DNA of 50,829 bases from Mycobacterium europaeum (GTDB taxonomy: Bacteria > Actinomycetota > Actinomycetes > Mycobacteriales > Mycobacteriaceae). This document shows, piece by piece, positions 14,764 to 25,642 of the stretch (positions within the stretch are counted from its first letter, which is position 1; every line of letters starts with the position of its first letter). Where the stretch lies: NCBI RefSeq assembly GCF_002102155.1, contig NZ_LQOU01000017.1, positions 1-50,829 on the forward strand. Reading direction: 5' to 3'. Both the position numbers and the translations under genes were made by a program. Below the pieces are notes generated by a model. That model was not told the origin of the DNA. It worked only from the letters and a program-made list of their open reading frames with translations, and searched no databases.

Positions 14764-15956
14764 TGCGGTGCGATGCGTCCATCCTGCACGCGGACCTGGA
14801 TTCCTTCTACGCGTCCGTCGAACAGCGCGACGACCCGACGTTGCGGGGCCGCCCCGTGATCGTCGGGGGCGGGGTGGTGCTCGCCGCCAGCTACGAGGCG
14901 AAGGCCTACGGCGTCCGCACCGCGATGGGCGGCGGCCAGGCCCGACGGCTGTGCCCGCACGCCGCCGTGGTGCCGCCGCGGATGCGGGCCTACAGCCGCG
15001 CCAGCGAGGCGGTGTTCGCGGTTTTCCGCGACTGCACGCCGATCGTGGAACCGCTCTCGGTGGACGAGGCGTTTCTCGACGTCGGTGGGCTGCGCCGGGT
15101 CTCCGGGACGCCGGTGCAGATCGGGGCGCGGCTGCGTGCCGACGTGCGCGAGCGGGTCGGGCTGCCCATCACGGTGGGCATCGCCCGGACGAAGTTCCTC
15201 GCCAAGGTGGCCAGCCAGGAGGCCAAGCCGGACGGGCTGTTGCTGGTGCCGCCCGACCAGGAGCTGGCCTTCCTGCACCCGCTGCCGGTGCGGCGGCTGT
15301 GGGGCGTCGGCGCCAAAACGGCCGACAGACTTCACGCCCACGGTCTGCTGACCGTCGCCGACGTGGCCGAGCTGAGCGAGTTGACGCTGGCCTCGCTGCT
15401 GGGCGGTGCCATGGGCCGCCAGCTGTTCGCGCTGTCCCGCAACATCGATCGCCGCCGGGTGACCACCGGTGCGCGCCGCCGGTCGGTGGGAGCGCAACGG
15501 GCGCTCGGCCGCGACGGCAACACCATGTCACCCGCCGAGATCGACGCGGTGGTGGTCAACCTGATCGACCGCATCACCGGCCGGATGCGCGCCGCCGGGC
15601 GCACCGGGCGCACGGTGACGCTGCGCCTGCGGTTCGACGACTTCGGCCGGGCGACGCGGTCGCGGACGCTGCCCTGGGCGACGTCCTCGACGCAGCCGAT
15701 CCTGGCGGCCGCGCGGCGGCTGGTCGCGGCGGCCGCACCGCTGATCGCGCAGCGCGGGCTCACGCTGGTCGGCTTCACGGTGTCGGGCATCGACCGCACC
15801 GGCGCTCAGCAACTGATGCTGCCGATTGACCGGGAATCGCTCGCGGTAGACGCCGCCGTCGACCAGGTGCGTGAGCGCTTCGGCAAATCCGCCGTGATGC
15901 GCGGCGTGTTGATCGGCCGCGATCTGGGTACAGAAATGCCGCACCTTCCCGACTGA
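14757..15956 (+). CDS. Y-family DNA polymerase IV, DinB3 type
   Basis: The 399-residue protein is a translesion polymerase. The palm has HADLDSFYASVEQ with catalytic Asp13 and the LSVDEAFLDV motif with Asp103 and Glu104. A helix-hairpin-helix thumb segment (LWGVGAKTADRLHAHG) and a little-finger domain follow. Near the C-terminus QLMLPI (352-357) resembles a beta-clamp-binding motif. It lies next to ethR like the third DinB of M. smegmatis (MSMEG_6443, from memory); H37Rv lacks it here. The ATG at 14757 is inside a LexA-type palindrome, and an in-frame GTG at 14763 is an alternative start. Confidence 0.92.
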   Translation: MFVRCDASILHADLDSFYASVEQRDDPTLRGRPVIVGGGVVLAASYEAKAYGVRTAMGGGQARRLCPHAAVVPPRMRAYSRASEAVFAVFRDCTPIVEPLSVDEAFLDVGGLRRVSGTPVQIGARLRADVRERVGLPITVGIARTKFLAKVASQEAKPDGLLLVPPDQELAFLHPLPVRRLWGVGAKTADRLHAHGLLTVADVAELSELTLASLLGGAMGRQLFALSRNIDRRRVTTGARRRSVGAQRALGRDGNTMSPAEIDAVVVNLIDRITGRMRAAGRTGRTVTLRLRFDDFGRATRSRTLPWATSSTQPILAAARRLVAAAAPLIAQRGLTLVGFTVSGIDRTGAQQLMLPIDRESLAVDAAVDQVRERFGKSAVMRGVLIGRDLGTEMPHLPD

Positions 15957-16106
15957 CCGATCCCGGCGCGCCAGCTAATTCGCCTCCGCTGCAGACCTTT
16001 TCGATGTTTTGAAGTTGATGTGAAAGGCATGAGACGGCGGCTTGCCCGACGTCCTGCTTGTTAGGGTGGCGAAAGACCCGACCTCGAAAGCGAGTAACCG
16101 AACACA

Positions 16107-16865
16107 ATGCCGCCGCTGGACAAAGCCCGCGAAAGCGGACCGCCCCGCGATGGCCTCCTCCTCGGTTACAGCGCGATACTCGCGTTGTCTGCGGGCTTCG
16201 TCAACGCGGTGGCGCTGCTGATCCTGGCCATGCCCGTCGGCAACCTGACCGCGATCACCACCCAGCTGGGCATGAACACCGCCAACCCCTGGCTCTATGA
16301 GGGCCACGTCCTCGGAGCGATCTTCGTGGGCTTCCTGACGGGCGCGACCATAGCCGGGGCGATCCTCGCTCCCACCGAAGCCCCCGCGGGTCCACGCCAC
16401 GCCGCCGTGCTGTTCCTCGAGGCCGCGCTGCTCGTGCTCGCCGCCGCCGGCGTCGAGGAAACGGTGGTCAAGGCTCAGATCAATGCACTCGGGATCGAGC
16501 AGACGGCCGTACAGGCGCTGTTCGCCGCCATGGCACTCGGCCTGCAAAACGCCATGACCTCAAGCTTCCGAGGCATGGCGATCCGCACCACCCACTTCAC
16601 CGGAACCGTCACCGACCTCGGGCTCATCCTCGGCCGCAGCCGGCAACACGGGATTCAGAAGTTGAAGACCGCCATCCTGGCGACGACGCTCGTGCTGTTT
16701 CTCGGAGGCGGCGTAGCCGGGATCGTGTTCGGTGCCGAATTGGGCGGCTACTCCCTGCTCATCCCGGCCGCAACCTGTGCCACCGTCGCCGGCGCCAACC
16801 TGCTGCAAAGCAAGCGCCGCGGCGACGAACCGGTTCCCCAAGACGCGGAGACGGTGTCGGTCTGA
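16107..16865 (+). CDS. DUF1275 (YoaK-like) membrane protein
   Basis: The 252-residue protein has about six hydrophobic helices, for example LLGYSAILALSAGFVNAVALL (near 16-36), AAVLFLEAALLVLAAAGV and AILATTLVLFLGGGVAGIVFG. The DUF1275 features GFVNAV and the ALGLQNAMTSSF...TTHFTGTVTDLG segment are clear. The family is widespread and its transport or sensing role is unknown. A TAGGGT (16062-16067) about 40 bases upstream may be its -10. It converges with the PHP-domain gene. I do not recall an H37Rv counterpart at this position. Confidence 0.85.
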   Translation: MPPLDKARESGPPRDGLLLGYSAILALSAGFVNAVALLILAMPVGNLTAITTQLGMNTANPWLYEGHVLGAIFVGFLTGATIAGAILAPTEAPAGPRHAAVLFLEAALLVLAAAGVEETVVKAQINALGIEQTAVQALFAAMALGLQNAMTSSFRGMAIRTTHFTGTVTDLGLILGRSRQHGIQKLKTAILATTLVLFLGGGVAGIVFGAELGGYSLLIPAATCATVAGANLLQSKRRGDEPVPQDAETVSV

Positions 16866-16871
16866 GCCGTC

Positions 16872-17879
16872 TCAGTTCGACCCCGTCCACTCCAGCAGCT
16901 TCTCGCCCGGCCAGGCGTTGACGATGCGTTCGACGGGCACGTCGTTGTCCACCGCACGCTGCGCGCCGTAGCCCAGGAAGTCCAGCTGGCCGGGCGCGTG
17001 CGCGTCGGTGTTGATGCTGAACAGGCAGCCGATGTCCAGCGCCAACTGGAGCAGGCGGGTCGGTGGGTCGCGCCGTTCGGGGCGAGAGTTGATCTCCACC
17101 GCGGTGCCATGGTCGCGGCAGGCGGTGAACACCGCTTCCGCGTCGAACTTCGATTCCGGCCGGATGCCGCGGTTTCCGGAGACGAGCCGCCCGGTGCAGT
17201 GGCCCAGCACGTCGGCGTGCGGATTGGAGACGGCCCGGACCATGCGCCGCGTCATCGCCGCGGCATCCATCGACAGCTTCGAGTGGACGCTGACCACGAC
17301 GACGTCGAGGCGTTCGAGCAGCTCGGGCTCTTGGTCGAGCCCACCGTCCTCGAGGATGTCCACCTCGATCCCGGTGAGGATGCGCATCGGGGCGAACTGG
17401 TCACGCAGCCTGTCGATGACGTCGAGCTGCGCGCGCAGCCGTTCCGGCGACAGCCCGTTGGCGATCGTCAGCCGCGGCGAATGGTCGGTCAGTGCACAGT
17501 ACTCGTGCCCCAGCGCCGACGCGGTCGCCATCATCTCGTCGATCGGCGCAGACCCGTCCGACCAGTTCGAGTGCAGATGCAGGTCGCCGCGCAACGCCGC
17601 GCGAATGTCACCTCCGCCGAGATCCTCCGCGGCCGAACGCAATTCGACGAGAACGTCGGGCTCGCGGCCGGACCAGGCCTGGTCGATCACCTTCGCGGTC
17701 TTGGGCCCGATGCCGGGCAATGACTGCCAGCTGTTGGCCTGGCCGTGCCGTTCCCGCGCCGCCTCGTCGAGACCCTCGATGATGTCGGCGGCGTTGCGAT
17801 AGGCCATCACGCGCCGGGGATCGTGGCGGCTGCGGTCCTTGTAGTAGGCGATCTGCCGCAAGGCCTCGACGGGATCCAT
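16872..17879 (-). CDS. PHP-domain phosphoesterase with HhH segment (Rv3856c-like)
   Basis: The 335-residue protein has an N-terminal helical domain with a helix-hairpin-helix (SLPGIGPKTAKVIDQAW, about 50-66). A PolX-like PHP domain follows: metal ligands appear as DLHLHSNWSDG, TDHSPRL, GIEVDIL, VVSVHSK, LGHCTG and the late NTDAH. It thus looks like the exonuclease and DNA-binding parts of a bacterial family X polymerase without the polymerase palm. All metal ligands seem present, so it is probably an active phosphoesterase, perhaps on DNA. The ATG at 17879 reproduces the Rv3856c length. Confidence 0.88.
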   Translation of the reverse strand: MDPVEALRQIAYYKDRSRHDPRRVMAYRNAADIIEGLDEAARERHGQANSWQSLPGIGPKTAKVIDQAWSGREPDVLVELRSAAEDLGGGDIRAALRGDLHLHSNWSDGSAPIDEMMATASALGHEYCALTDHSPRLTIANGLSPERLRAQLDVIDRLRDQFAPMRILTGIEVDILEDGGLDQEPELLERLDVVVVSVHSKLSMDAAAMTRRMVRAVSNPHADVLGHCTGRLVSGNRGIRPESKFDAEAVFTACRDHGTAVEINSRPERRDPPTRLLQLALDIGCLFSINTDAHAPGQLDFLGYGAQRAVDNDVPVERIVNAWPGEKLLEWTGSN

Positions 17880-17901
17880 GGTTCCAGTGTGCCTGGCCCC
17901 G

Positions 17902-18333
17902 TCAAAGCAACTGACCGGCGACGAATCCGGCGAGCAACACACCGAAGCCCCCGATCTCGCCGGCGATGAGCAACGCCATGACCAGCCCGGTCCCGGGGGC
18001 TGGATCCGCGAATTGGTTGACGGTGTCGCGGCGCACCCCGTGTCCGATGTAGCTCAGGATGGCGCCCACGAAGAAAAAGACGACCACGCCGGCAGCCGTC
18101 AGGTTGACCCACGTCGGCCAGGCACTGAGCTCGACGAAGACGGCCAGCAACAGCGTCGCGAACGAGTAGAGCAACGCCGCCCGGTGCGCGATGTCGACGT
18201 AGGGATGGGCGCGGTGGTCGGCGGCGGCCATGATCTGCCGGTACTTCCACACCCCGAGGATCAGCGCGAGCAGAAAGATCAGGCCGGCCGCCAGCAGGGT
18301 GACCTTGGTGTCGAGTCCGAGGGAGTAGCTCAT
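17902..18333 (-). CDS. four-helix membrane protein (position of Rv3857c)
   Basis: The 143-residue protein has four hydrophobic helices: VTLLAAGLIFLLALILGVW, LLYSFATLLLAVFVEL, LTAAGVVVFFFVGAILSYI and VMALLIAGEIGGFGVLLAGF. Charged loops separate the first and second and the third and fourth. No family can be named. In H37Rv the gene at this place (Rv3857c) is annotated as a much shorter membrane protein, so this may be the full-length form. It lies upstream of the PHP gene on the same strand, 22 bases away, and may be co-transcribed. A TAAACT -10 lies nine bases before its start. Confidence 0.75.
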   Translation of the reverse strand: MSYSLGLDTKVTLLAAGLIFLLALILGVWKYRQIMAAADHRAHPYVDIAHRAALLYSFATLLLAVFVELSAWPTWVNLTAAGVVVFFFVGAILSYIGHGVRRDTVNQFADPAPGTGLVMALLIAGEIGGFGVLLAGFVAGQLL

Positions 18334-18342
18334 CGCCCGCTG

Positions 18343-18376
18343 AGTTTAGTTGCCCTTCATAAAGATCGACTACCGT
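18343..18376. promoter_or_regulatory. divergent promoter pair
   Basis: On the minus strand TAAACT (18343-18348) points to the membrane-protein gene. On the plus strand TACCGT (18371-18376) lies seven bases before the ATG of the luciferase-like gene, predicting a leaderless message. The two -10 elements are only 22 bases apart, so expression of the two genes may interfere. Confidence 0.5.
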
Positions 18377-18383
18377 CGATTCC

Positions 18384-19235
18384 ATGCGATTCGCGTTCAA
18401 AACCTCACCCCAGAACACCACGTGGGCCGACATGCTCGCCGTCTGGCAGGCCGCCGACGATATCGACGTCTTCGAATCCGGGTGGACCTTCGACCACTTC
18501 TACCCGATCTTCTCCGACAGCGCCGGGCCCTGCCTGGAGGGTTGGACGACGCTCACCGCGCTGGCGCAGGCGACCAAACGGCTGCGGCTGGGCACCCTGG
18601 TCACCGGGATCCACTACCGCCACCCGGCCGTGCTGGCCAACATGGCAGCCGCGCTCGACATCATCTCGAACGGCCGGCTCGAGCTGGGCATCGGCGCCGG
18701 CTGGAACGAGGAGGAGTCGGGCGCCTACGGCATCGAGTTGGGCAGCCTGCGGGAACGCTTCGACCGGTTCGAGGAGGCGTGTCAGGTGCTGATCAGCCTG
18801 CTCAGCCAGGAGACCACCGACTTCGACGGCAAGTTCTACCAGCTCAAGGGGGCCCGCAACGAGCCCAAGGGCGTGCAGCGCCCCCACCCCCCGATCTGCA
18901 TCGGTGGCAGCGGGGAGAAACGAACGCTGCCGCTGACGGCCCGCTACGCGCAGCACTGGAATTTCGTCGGCGGTCCGCCCGAGGAGTTCGCGCGCAAGCG
19001 TGACGTGCTGGCCGCCGAGTGCGAGAAGATCGGGCGCGACCCCAAGGAGATCACGCTGTCGGCCCACCTGCGCCTGGAGCAGGAGCGCAACTACCAGCAG
19101 GCCATCGAGCAGGCGGCGGGATTGGCGGCCGAGGGGCTCGACCTGGGCATCGTGTACATCAACCCGCCACACGACCCGGCCGTCCTGGAACCGCTGGCCG
19201 AGGCCATCCGCGATTCGGGCCTGCTGGACGGCTGA
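18384..19235 (+). CDS. luciferase-like, probably F420-dependent oxidoreductase
   Basis: The 283-residue protein is a (beta/alpha)8 LLM-fold flavin enzyme. Family features are WTFDHFYPI near the N-terminus, LRLGTLVTGIHYRHPAVLANMAAALDIISNGRLELGIGAGWNEEE in the middle, and RPHPPICIGGSGEKRTL later. In mycobacteria such proteins usually use coenzyme F420. The substrate is not predictable. H37Rv has no such gene between Rv3857c and gltD as I remember it. The ATG at 18384 is supported by the upstream -10 at leaderless spacing. Confidence 0.88.
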   Translation: MRFAFKTSPQNTTWADMLAVWQAADDIDVFESGWTFDHFYPIFSDSAGPCLEGWTTLTALAQATKRLRLGTLVTGIHYRHPAVLANMAAALDIISNGRLELGIGAGWNEEESGAYGIELGSLRERFDRFEEACQVLISLLSQETTDFDGKFYQLKGARNEPKGVQRPHPPICIGGSGEKRTLPLTARYAQHWNFVGGPPEEFARKRDVLAAECEKIGRDPKEITLSAHLRLEQERNYQQAIEQAAGLAAEGLDLGIVYINPPHDPAVLEPLAEAIRDSGLLDG

Positions 19236-19587
19236 TCGCCGCCGACCTCCCCGGATAACTTCCGGCAAACCCCCCGAGCGCCGTGCGCGGCCTCATCGGG
19301 TGGGTCACACGCCGAAGAGCAGCAGATCCTCGGCCGTAACCAGGCGTTCGTGTTTGGCGGGAAACTCGCGACTTTTGACCGGGTGACGCAGCCATGACCA
19401 GGCCATTCGGCCCACCCGCGATCGAGGTAATGGATTCATATGCACAGTGACCACTCCTGCGACGGTCTGTCCAGCCGGGGCCTCTGTGGCATGAAGCCCA
19501 CAGCGGTCCATTAGACACCCGCAGCCTGGCAAACTACGGCAGGCTCGCCGAACGATTCTCGGCGTGTTTCTGGTGTGACTGGTGTGA
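19236..19587. other. intergenic region between convergent genes
   Basis: These 352 bases separate the stops of the luciferase-like gene and gltD. I see no frame with coding character, no RNA gene and no strong hairpin. It may hold weak terminators for both genes. Confidence 0.4.
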
Positions 19588-21054
19588 TTACTGCAGCGGC
19601 ACGGCAGTCGGCTTGACCGGCGCGGGCAGCGCGGTCGCGCCCATCAGGTACCGGTCCACGGCGGCGGCCGCGGCCCTGCCTTCAGCAATCGCCCAGACGA
19701 TCAACGACTGCCCGCGACCCATGTCCCCGGCCACGAACACACCGGGGACGGACGTGTCGAAGTCGGCTCCGCGCGCCACGTTGCCGCGGTCGGTCAGCTT
19801 GACCTCGAGGTCGGTCAGCAGGCCCTCGCGTTCGGGGCCGACGAAGCCCATGGCCAGTAACACCAGATCGGCCTCGAGCTCGAAGTCGGAGCCCTCGACC
19901 TTGACGAACTTGCCGTCCTGCATGGTGACCTCGTGCGCCTTGAGCGCCGTCACGTGGCCGTCCTCGCCGATGAACCGCTCGGTATTCACCGAGAACACCC
20001 GCTCGCCGCCCTCTTCGTGCGCCGACGACACCCGGTACATCAGCGGATAGGTCGGCCACGGCGTCGATTCGGCGCGCGTGTCCGGTGGGCGCGGCATGAT
20101 CTCGAACTGGTGCACGACGATCGCGCCCTGCCGGTGCGCGGTACCCAGGCAGTCCGCCCCGGTGTCACCGCCGCCGATGATGACGACCTTCTTGCCCTTG
20201 GCGGTGATGGGCGGTTGCCCGTCGGGCCCCAGGACGTCGTCGCCCTCCTGCACCCGGTTCCCCCACGGCAGGTACTCCATCGCCTGGTGGATCCCGTCCA
20301 GGTCGCGGCCCGGGACGGGCAGGTCCCGCCCGGCCGTAGCGCCACCGGCCAGCACCACCGCATCGAAGTCGGCGCGCAACTGCTCGGCGGTGATGTCCAC
20401 CCCGACGTTGACTCCCGCGCGGAATTCGGTTCCCTCGGCGCGCATCTGGTCCAGGCGCCGGTCGAGGACCCGCTTCTCCATCTTGAATTCCGGGATGCCG
20501 TAGCGCAGCAGCCCACCGATGCGGTCCGCCCGCTCGAAAACGGTGACCGTGTGGCCGGCGCGGGTCAGCTGCTGGGCAGCGGCCAGACCGGCCGGACCCG
20601 AGCCCACCACCGCGACCTTCTTCCCCGTCAGCTTGTCCGGGGGCAGCGGCACGACGAAGCCTTCCTCGAAGGCGTGGTCGATGATCTCCAGCTCGATCTG
20701 CTTGATCGTCACCGGATCCTGGTTGATGCCCAGCACACACGCCGGTTCACACGGCGCCGGGCACAGCCGGCCGGTGAAGTCCGGGAAGTTGTTGGTGGCG
20801 TGCAGCCGTTCGATCGCGTCGCGCCAACGGCCCCTGCGTACCAGGTCGTTCCATTCCGGGATCAGGTTGCCCAGCGGACATCCGTTGTGGCAGAACGGGA
20901 TCCCGCAATCCATGCAGCGGGTCGCCTGCTCGCGCAGGGTGTCTTCGTCGAAGTCCTCGTAGACCTCGTGCCAGTCCTTCAACCGCAGCGGGACGGGCCG
21001 GCGCTTCGGCAGTTCCCGGTGGGTGTACTTGAGGAAGCCGCTCGGATCAGCCAT
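19588..21054 (-). CDS. gltD: glutamate synthase small subunit
   Basis: GltD supplies electrons from NADPH to the large subunit for glutamate formation from glutamine and 2-oxoglutarate. The 488-residue protein has the N-terminal 4Fe-4S cysteine clusters ([26 protein letters not shown] and [12 protein letters not shown]). The FAD motif is [15 protein letters not shown] near residue 150, the NADPH motif is [14 protein letters not shown] near 290, and the late [14 protein letters not shown] segment closes the FAD site. The ATG at 21054 (MADPSGF) overlaps the gltB stop by 8 bases, so the two are coupled. Confidence 0.96.
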   Translation of the reverse strand: MADPSGFLKYTHRELPKRRPVPLRLKDWHEVYEDFDEDTLREQATRCMDCGIPFCHNGCPLGNLIPEWNDLVRRGRWRDAIERLHATNNFPDFTGRLCPAPCEPACVLGINQDPVTIKQIELEIIDHAFEEGFVVPLPPDKLTGKKVAVVGSGPAGLAAAQQLTRAGHTVTVFERADRIGGLLRYGIPEFKMEKRVLDRRLDQMRAEGTEFRAGVNVGVDITAEQLRADFDAVVLAGGATAGRDLPVPGRDLDGIHQAMEYLPWGNRVQEGDDVLGPDGQPPITAKGKKVVIIGGGDTGADCLGTAHRQGAIVVHQFEIMPRPPDTRAESTPWPTYPLMYRVSSAHEEGGERVFSVNTERFIGEDGHVTALKAHEVTMQDGKFVKVEGSDFELEADLVLLAMGFVGPEREGLLTDLEVKLTDRGNVARGADFDTSVPGVFVAGDMGRGQSLIVWAIAEGRAAAAAVDRYLMGATALPAPVKPTAVPLQ

Positions 21055-24000
21055 GCGCGGCCGCCATGATCGCTTTGTCCACATCGGTGCCGTCGCGCTC
21101 GGCCCGGGCGATCGCCTCCAACACCTTCTTGTAGTCGCGCGGCATCACCTTGACGAAGTGGCGCTGCTGGGTACGCCAGTCGGCCAGGATCCGCTGGCCC
21201 ACCGCGGAATCGGTGGCGTCCACGTGCGCCTGGATGATGCCGTGCAGGAATTCGGCGTCATCGGAGTCCAGGCTCTCCGCGTCGACCATCTCGATGTTGA
21301 GGTTGTCCGGCAGTTCCTCGTTCGGGTCGTACACGTAAGCCACACCGCCTGACATTCCCGCCGCGAAGTTGCGGCCAGTCGGCCCAAGAATCACAACCCG
21401 ACCACCCGTCATGTATTCGCACCCATGGTCACCCACGCCCTCGACGACGGCGTGGGCGCCGGAGTTGCGGACCGCGAACCGCTCGCCGACCACTCCGCGC
21501 AGGAACGCCTCCCCGCTGGTGGCACCGAACAGGATCACGTTGCCGCCGATGATGTTGTTCTCGGCCACGTAGTCCTGCGGGGCGTTGTCGGACGGCCGCA
21601 CCACGATCCGGCCACCGGACAGACCCTTTCCGACGTAGTCGTTGGCGTCGCCGTAGACACGCAAAGTGATTCCCTTCGGTACGAAGGCCCCGAAGCTGTT
21701 GCCCGCGGACCCGTCGAAGGTGATATCGATGGTCCCGTCCGGAAGCCCCTGGCCGCCATAGGCTTTGGTCACCTCGTGGCCGAGCATGGTGCCCACCGTC
21801 CGGTTGACGTTGCTGATCGTGGTGGAGAACCGTACCGGCTTGCCGGAATCGAGTGCCTCGCGGCTCATCACGATCAACTGCTGATCGAGCGCCTTGTCCA
21901 GGCCGTGATCCTGCCTGGAGCTGCAGTACAGGTCCTGGTTCATGAATGCCGACTCCGGTTCGTGCAGCACCGGCGCGAGATCCAGCTTGTGCGCCTTCCA
22001 GTGCGCGCGGGCCAGGGTGGTGTCCAGCGCCCCCACCTGGCCGACGGCCTCGTTGAGGGTACGGAAGCCCAACTGCGCCATGTACTCCCGCACCTCTTCG
22101 GCGATGAACATGAAGAAGTTCTCGACGAACTCGGGCTTGCCGGTGAACCGCTCACGCAGCACCGGGTTCTGGGTGGCCACGCCGACCGGGCAGGTATCCA
22201 GGTGGCACACCCGCATCATGATGCAGCCGGCCACCACCAGCGGTGCGGTGGCGAAGCCGAATTCCTCGGCGCCGAGCAGCGCGGCGATCATCACGTCCCG
22301 GCCCGTCTTGAGCTGGCCGTCCACCTGCACCACGATCCGGTCACGTAAGCCGTTGAGCAACAACGTCTGCTGCGTCTCGGCCAGGCCCAACTCCCACGGC
22401 GCACCGGCGTGCTTCATCGACGTCAGCGGGGTCGCGCCGGTGCCACCGTCGTGGCCGGAGATCAACACCACGTCGGCGTGCGCCTTGGAGACACCGGCGG
22501 CCACCGTGCCGACCCCGTTCTCGGAGACCAGCTTGACGTGCACCCGCGCGGACGGGTTGGCGTTCTTCAGGTCATGGATCAGCTGTGCCAGATCCTCGAT
22601 TGAGTAGATGTCGTGGTGCGGCGGCGGCGAGATCAGGCCGACACCGGGGGTGGAATGGCGCACCTCGGCGACCCACGGGTAGACCTTGTGCCCGGGAAGT
22701 TGGCCTCCCTCACCGGGTTTCGCGCCCTGAGCCATCTTGATCTGGATGTCGGTGCAGTTGGTCAGGTAGTGCGACGTGACGCCGAAGCGCGCGGAGGCGA
22801 CCTGCTTGATCGCGCTGCGCCGCCAGTCGCCGTTGGGGTCGCGGTCGAAACGCTTCACGTCCTCACCGCCCTCACCGCTGTTGGAGCGGCCGCCCAGACG
22901 GTTCATCGCGATGGCGAGCGTCTCGTGCGCTTCGGCCGAGATCGAGCCGTAGCTCATCGCCCCGGTGGAGAAGCGCTTGACGATCTCACTGGCCGGCTCC
23001 ACCTCCTCCAGCGGAACCGGGGGACGCACACCGCCGCGGAATTTGAGCAGGCCGCGCAGCGAGGCCATCCGCTCACTCTGGTCGTCGACCAGGCGGGTGT
23101 AGTCCTTGAAGATCTTGTACTGGCCGGTGCGCGTCGAGTGCTGCAGCTTGAACACGGTCTCCGGGTTGAACAGGTGGTACTCACCCTCGCGGCGCCACTG
23201 GTATTCGCCGCCCACCTCCAGCTCGCGGTGCGCGCGCTCGTCCCGGCGGTCCAGGTAGGCCAGCCGGTGGCGGGTGGCGACGTCGGCGGCGATGTCTTCC
23301 AGGGTGATCCCGCCGATCGGGCAGCTCAGGCCGGTGAAGTACTCATCGAGCACGTCCTCGGAGACGCCGACGGCCTGGAACAGCTGCGCGCCGGTGTAGG
23401 ACGCCAGCGTCGAGATGCCCATCTTGGACATCACTTTCAGCACGCCCTTGCCCGCGGCCTTGACGTAGTTGTTGAGCGCCTTCTCGCGCTCCTGCCGATC
23501 GGAGAAGCCGTCGATCGCGCCACGGTCGAGCATGTCCTCGATCGACTCGAAGGCCAGGTAGGGGTTGATCGCCGCCGCCCCGCACCCGATCAGCATCGCC
23601 ATGTGGTGCACCTCGCGGGCGTCACCGCTCTCGACGACCAGACCCACCTGGGTGCGCGTCCGGTCGCGCACCAGGTGGTGGTGCACGCCGGCAACGGCCA
23701 GCAGCGACGGGATGGGCGCCATCCGCTCGTCGGAGTCGCGGTCCGACAGGATGATGAGGCGCGCGCCTTCGGTGATCGCGGCCGACGCCTGTGCGCGCAC
23801 GTCGTCGAGCGCCGCGGCCAATCCTGCGCCGCCCTCGGCGACCGGGTACAGGCAGCGAATCACCTTGGACCGCATGCCATGCGGACGCCCGTTGACCTCG
23901 TCGTCGGGATTGAGGTTGATCAGCTTCGCCAGCTCGTGGTTGCGCAGGATCGGTTGCTGCAACGCGATCTGGTGACAGGAGTGCTCGGTCGGCGTCAGCA

Positions 24001-25642
24001 GGTCGCACTCGCCGCCGGTAGTGCCCTGCAGGCTAGTCACCACCTCTTCGCGGATGGCGTCCAGCGGGGGGTTGGTCACCTGCGCGAAGAGCTGCTGGAA
24101 GTAGTCGTAGAGCATCCGGGGCCGCTGCGAGAGCACGGCGACCGGGGTGTCGGTGCCCATCGAGCCGATCGGCTCGGCGCCGGTGCGCACCATGGGCGCC
24201 ACCAACAGGTTGAGCTCCTCATAGGTGTAGCCGAATGTCAACTGCCGCTTGACGAGTCGATCGTGGGCCATCCGCACGTAGTCGCCCTGCGGTAGCTTCT
24301 CGAGGGGAACCAGGTTCCGGTCGAGCCATTCCTGGTACGGGTGCTCGGCCGCGAGTTCGGCCTTGATCTCCTCGTCGGAGACGATGCGCCCTTGCGTGGT
24401 GTCCACCAGGAACATCCGGCCGGGCTGCAGCCGCATCCGGCGGACCACCGTGGCCGGGTCCAGGTCCAGGACGCCGGCTTCGGAGGCCATCACCACCAAG
24501 CCGTCTTCGGTCACCCAGATCCGCGACGGGCGCAGGCCGTTGCGGTCGAGAACGGCGCCCACGATCGTGCCGTCGGTGAACGTGATCGACGCGGGGCCGT
24601 CCCACGGCTCCATCAACGAGGCGTGGTACTGGTAGAAGGCCCGCCGGGCCGGGTCCATGGCATCGTTGCGTTCCCATGCCTCGGGGATCATCATCAGCAC
24701 CGCGTGGGCCAGGCTGCGGCCGCCGAGGTGCAGCAGTTCGAGCGCCTCGTCGAACCGCGCCGTGTCGGAGGCGCCCGGGGTGCAGATCGGGAACAGCTTC
24801 TCCACGTCGGCTTCGGACCCGAAGACGTCGGTCTTGATCAACGCCTCGCGGGCCCGCATCCAGTTCTCGTTGCCGGTGACGGTGTTGATCTCCCCGTTGT
24901 GCGCGACCCGGCGGAACGGGTGGGCCAGCGGCCAGGACGGGAAGGTGTTGGTGGAGAACCGGGAGTGCACGATGCCCAGCGCACTGGTCAGCCGGTCGTC
25001 CTGCAGGTCAAGGTAGAACGCCTTCAGCTGCGGAGTGGTCAGCATGCCCTTGTAGACCAGGGTCTGACCGGAAAGGCTTGGGAAATAAACGGTTTCGCGA
25101 CCCGGACCGTCCTGCCCGGGGCCCTTGGTGCCCAGTTCGTGTTCGGCCCGCTTCCGGACCAGATAGCACCGGCGCTCCAGCGTCATGTCCGACGCGCCGG
25201 CCAAGAACACCTGCCTAAACGTCGGCATCGCGTCGCGGGACAGCGCGCCCAGCGAGGAGTCGTCGATGGGCACGTTGCGCCAGCCCAGCACCGTCAGGCC
25301 CTCGGCTTCGGCGATCTTCTCCACCGCGTCGCAGGCGGCTGCGGCGTCCTTGGACGACTGCGGCAGGAAGGCGATGCCGGTGGCGTAGCTGCCCGCCGGG
25401 GGCAACTCGAAGTCGACCACGGCACGCAGGAACTCATCCGGTACCTGAATGAGGATGCCGGCGCCGTCGCCGCTGCGCGGCTCGGCGCCCTGAGCACCGC
25501 GGTGTTCGAGGTTGAGCAGCGCGGTGATTGCCTTGTCCACAATGTCGCGGCTACGACGGCCGTGCATATCGACGACCATGGCTACCCCGCACGAATCGTG
25601 CTCGAACGCGGGGTTGTATAACCCGACGCGCTTGGGCGTCAT
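21047..25642 (-). CDS. gltB: glutamate synthase large subunit
   Basis: The 1531-residue enzyme has four regions in order. An N-terminal type II glutamine amidotransferase domain comes first, with nucleophile Cys18 in EHDSCGVAM exposed after removal of a propeptide. A central domain follows, and then the FMN-binding synthase barrel with [26 protein letters not shown] and the 3Fe-4S cysteines in [15 protein letters not shown]. The C-terminal beta-helix has Gly-rich repeats ([24 protein letters not shown]). It works with GltD. The ATG at 25642 gives the usual N-terminus; a GTG at 25660 is an alternative. Corresponds to Rv3859c. Confidence 0.97.
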   Translation of the reverse strand: MTPKRVGLYNPAFEHDSCGVAMVVDMHGRRSRDIVDKAITALLNLEHRGAQGAEPRSGDGAGILIQVPDEFLRAVVDFELPPAGSYATGIAFLPQSSKDAAAACDAVEKIAEAEGLTVLGWRNVPIDDSSLGALSRDAMPTFRQVFLAGASDMTLERRCYLVRKRAEHELGTKGPGQDGPGRETVYFPSLSGQTLVYKGMLTTPQLKAFYLDLQDDRLTSALGIVHSRFSTNTFPSWPLAHPFRRVAHNGEINTVTGNENWMRAREALIKTDVFGSEADVEKLFPICTPGASDTARFDEALELLHLGGRSLAHAVLMMIPEAWERNDAMDPARRAFYQYHASLMEPWDGPASITFTDGTIVGAVLDRNGLRPSRIWVTEDGLVVMASEAGVLDLDPATVVRRMRLQPGRMFLVDTTQGRIVSDEEIKAELAAEHPYQEWLDRNLVPLEKLPQGDYVRMAHDRLVKRQLTFGYTYEELNLLVAPMVRTGAEPIGSMGTDTPVAVLSQRPRMLYDYFQQLFAQVTNPPLDAIREEVVTSLQGTTGGECDLLTPTEHSCHQIALQQPILRNHELAKLINLNPDDEVNGRPHGMRSKVIRCLYPVAEGGAGLAAALDDVRAQASAAITEGARLIILSDRDSDERMAPIPSLLAVAGVHHHLVRDRTRTQVGLVVESGDAREVHHMAMLIGCGAAAINPYLAFESIEDMLDRGAIDGFSDRQEREKALNNYVKAAGKGVLKVMSKMGISTLASYTGAQLFQAVGVSEDVLDEYFTGLSCPIGGITLEDIAADVATRHRLAYLDRRDERAHRELEVGGEYQWRREGEYHLFNPETVFKLQHSTRTGQYKIFKDYTRLVDDQSERMASLRGLLKFRGGVRPPVPLEEVEPASEIVKRFSTGAMSYGSISAEAHETLAIAMNRLGGRSNSGEGGEDVKRFDRDPNGDWRRSAIKQVASARFGVTSHYLTNCTDIQIKMAQGAKPGEGGQLPGHKVYPWVAEVRHSTPGVGLISPPPHHDIYSIEDLAQLIHDLKNANPSARVHVKLVSENGVGTVAAGVSKAHADVVLISGHDGGTGATPLTSMKHAGAPWELGLAETQQTLLLNGLRDRIVVQVDGQLKTGRDVMIAALLGAEEFGFATAPLVVAGCIMMRVCHLDTCPVGVATQNPVLRERFTGKPEFVENFFMFIAEEVREYMAQLGFRTLNEAVGQVGALDTTLARAHWKAHKLDLAPVLHEPESAFMNQDLYCSSRQDHGLDKALDQQLIVMSREALDSGKPVRFSTTISNVNRTVGTMLGHEVTKAYGGQGLPDGTIDITFDGSAGNSFGAFVPKGITLRVYGDANDYVGKGLSGGRIVVRPSDNAPQDYVAENNIIGGNVILFGATSGEAFLRGVVGERFAVRNSGAHAVVEGVGDHGCEYMTGGRVVILGPTGRNFAAGMSGGVAYVYDPNEELPDNLNIEMVDAESLDSDDAEFLHGIIQAHVDATDSAVGQRILADWRTQQRHFVKVMPRDYKKVLEAIARAERDGTDVDKAIMAAAHG

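Noticed and set aside
22613..24295. 560-codon plus-strand frame inside gltB
   Set aside because: Antisense shadow of a highly conserved gene, with no recognisable domain.
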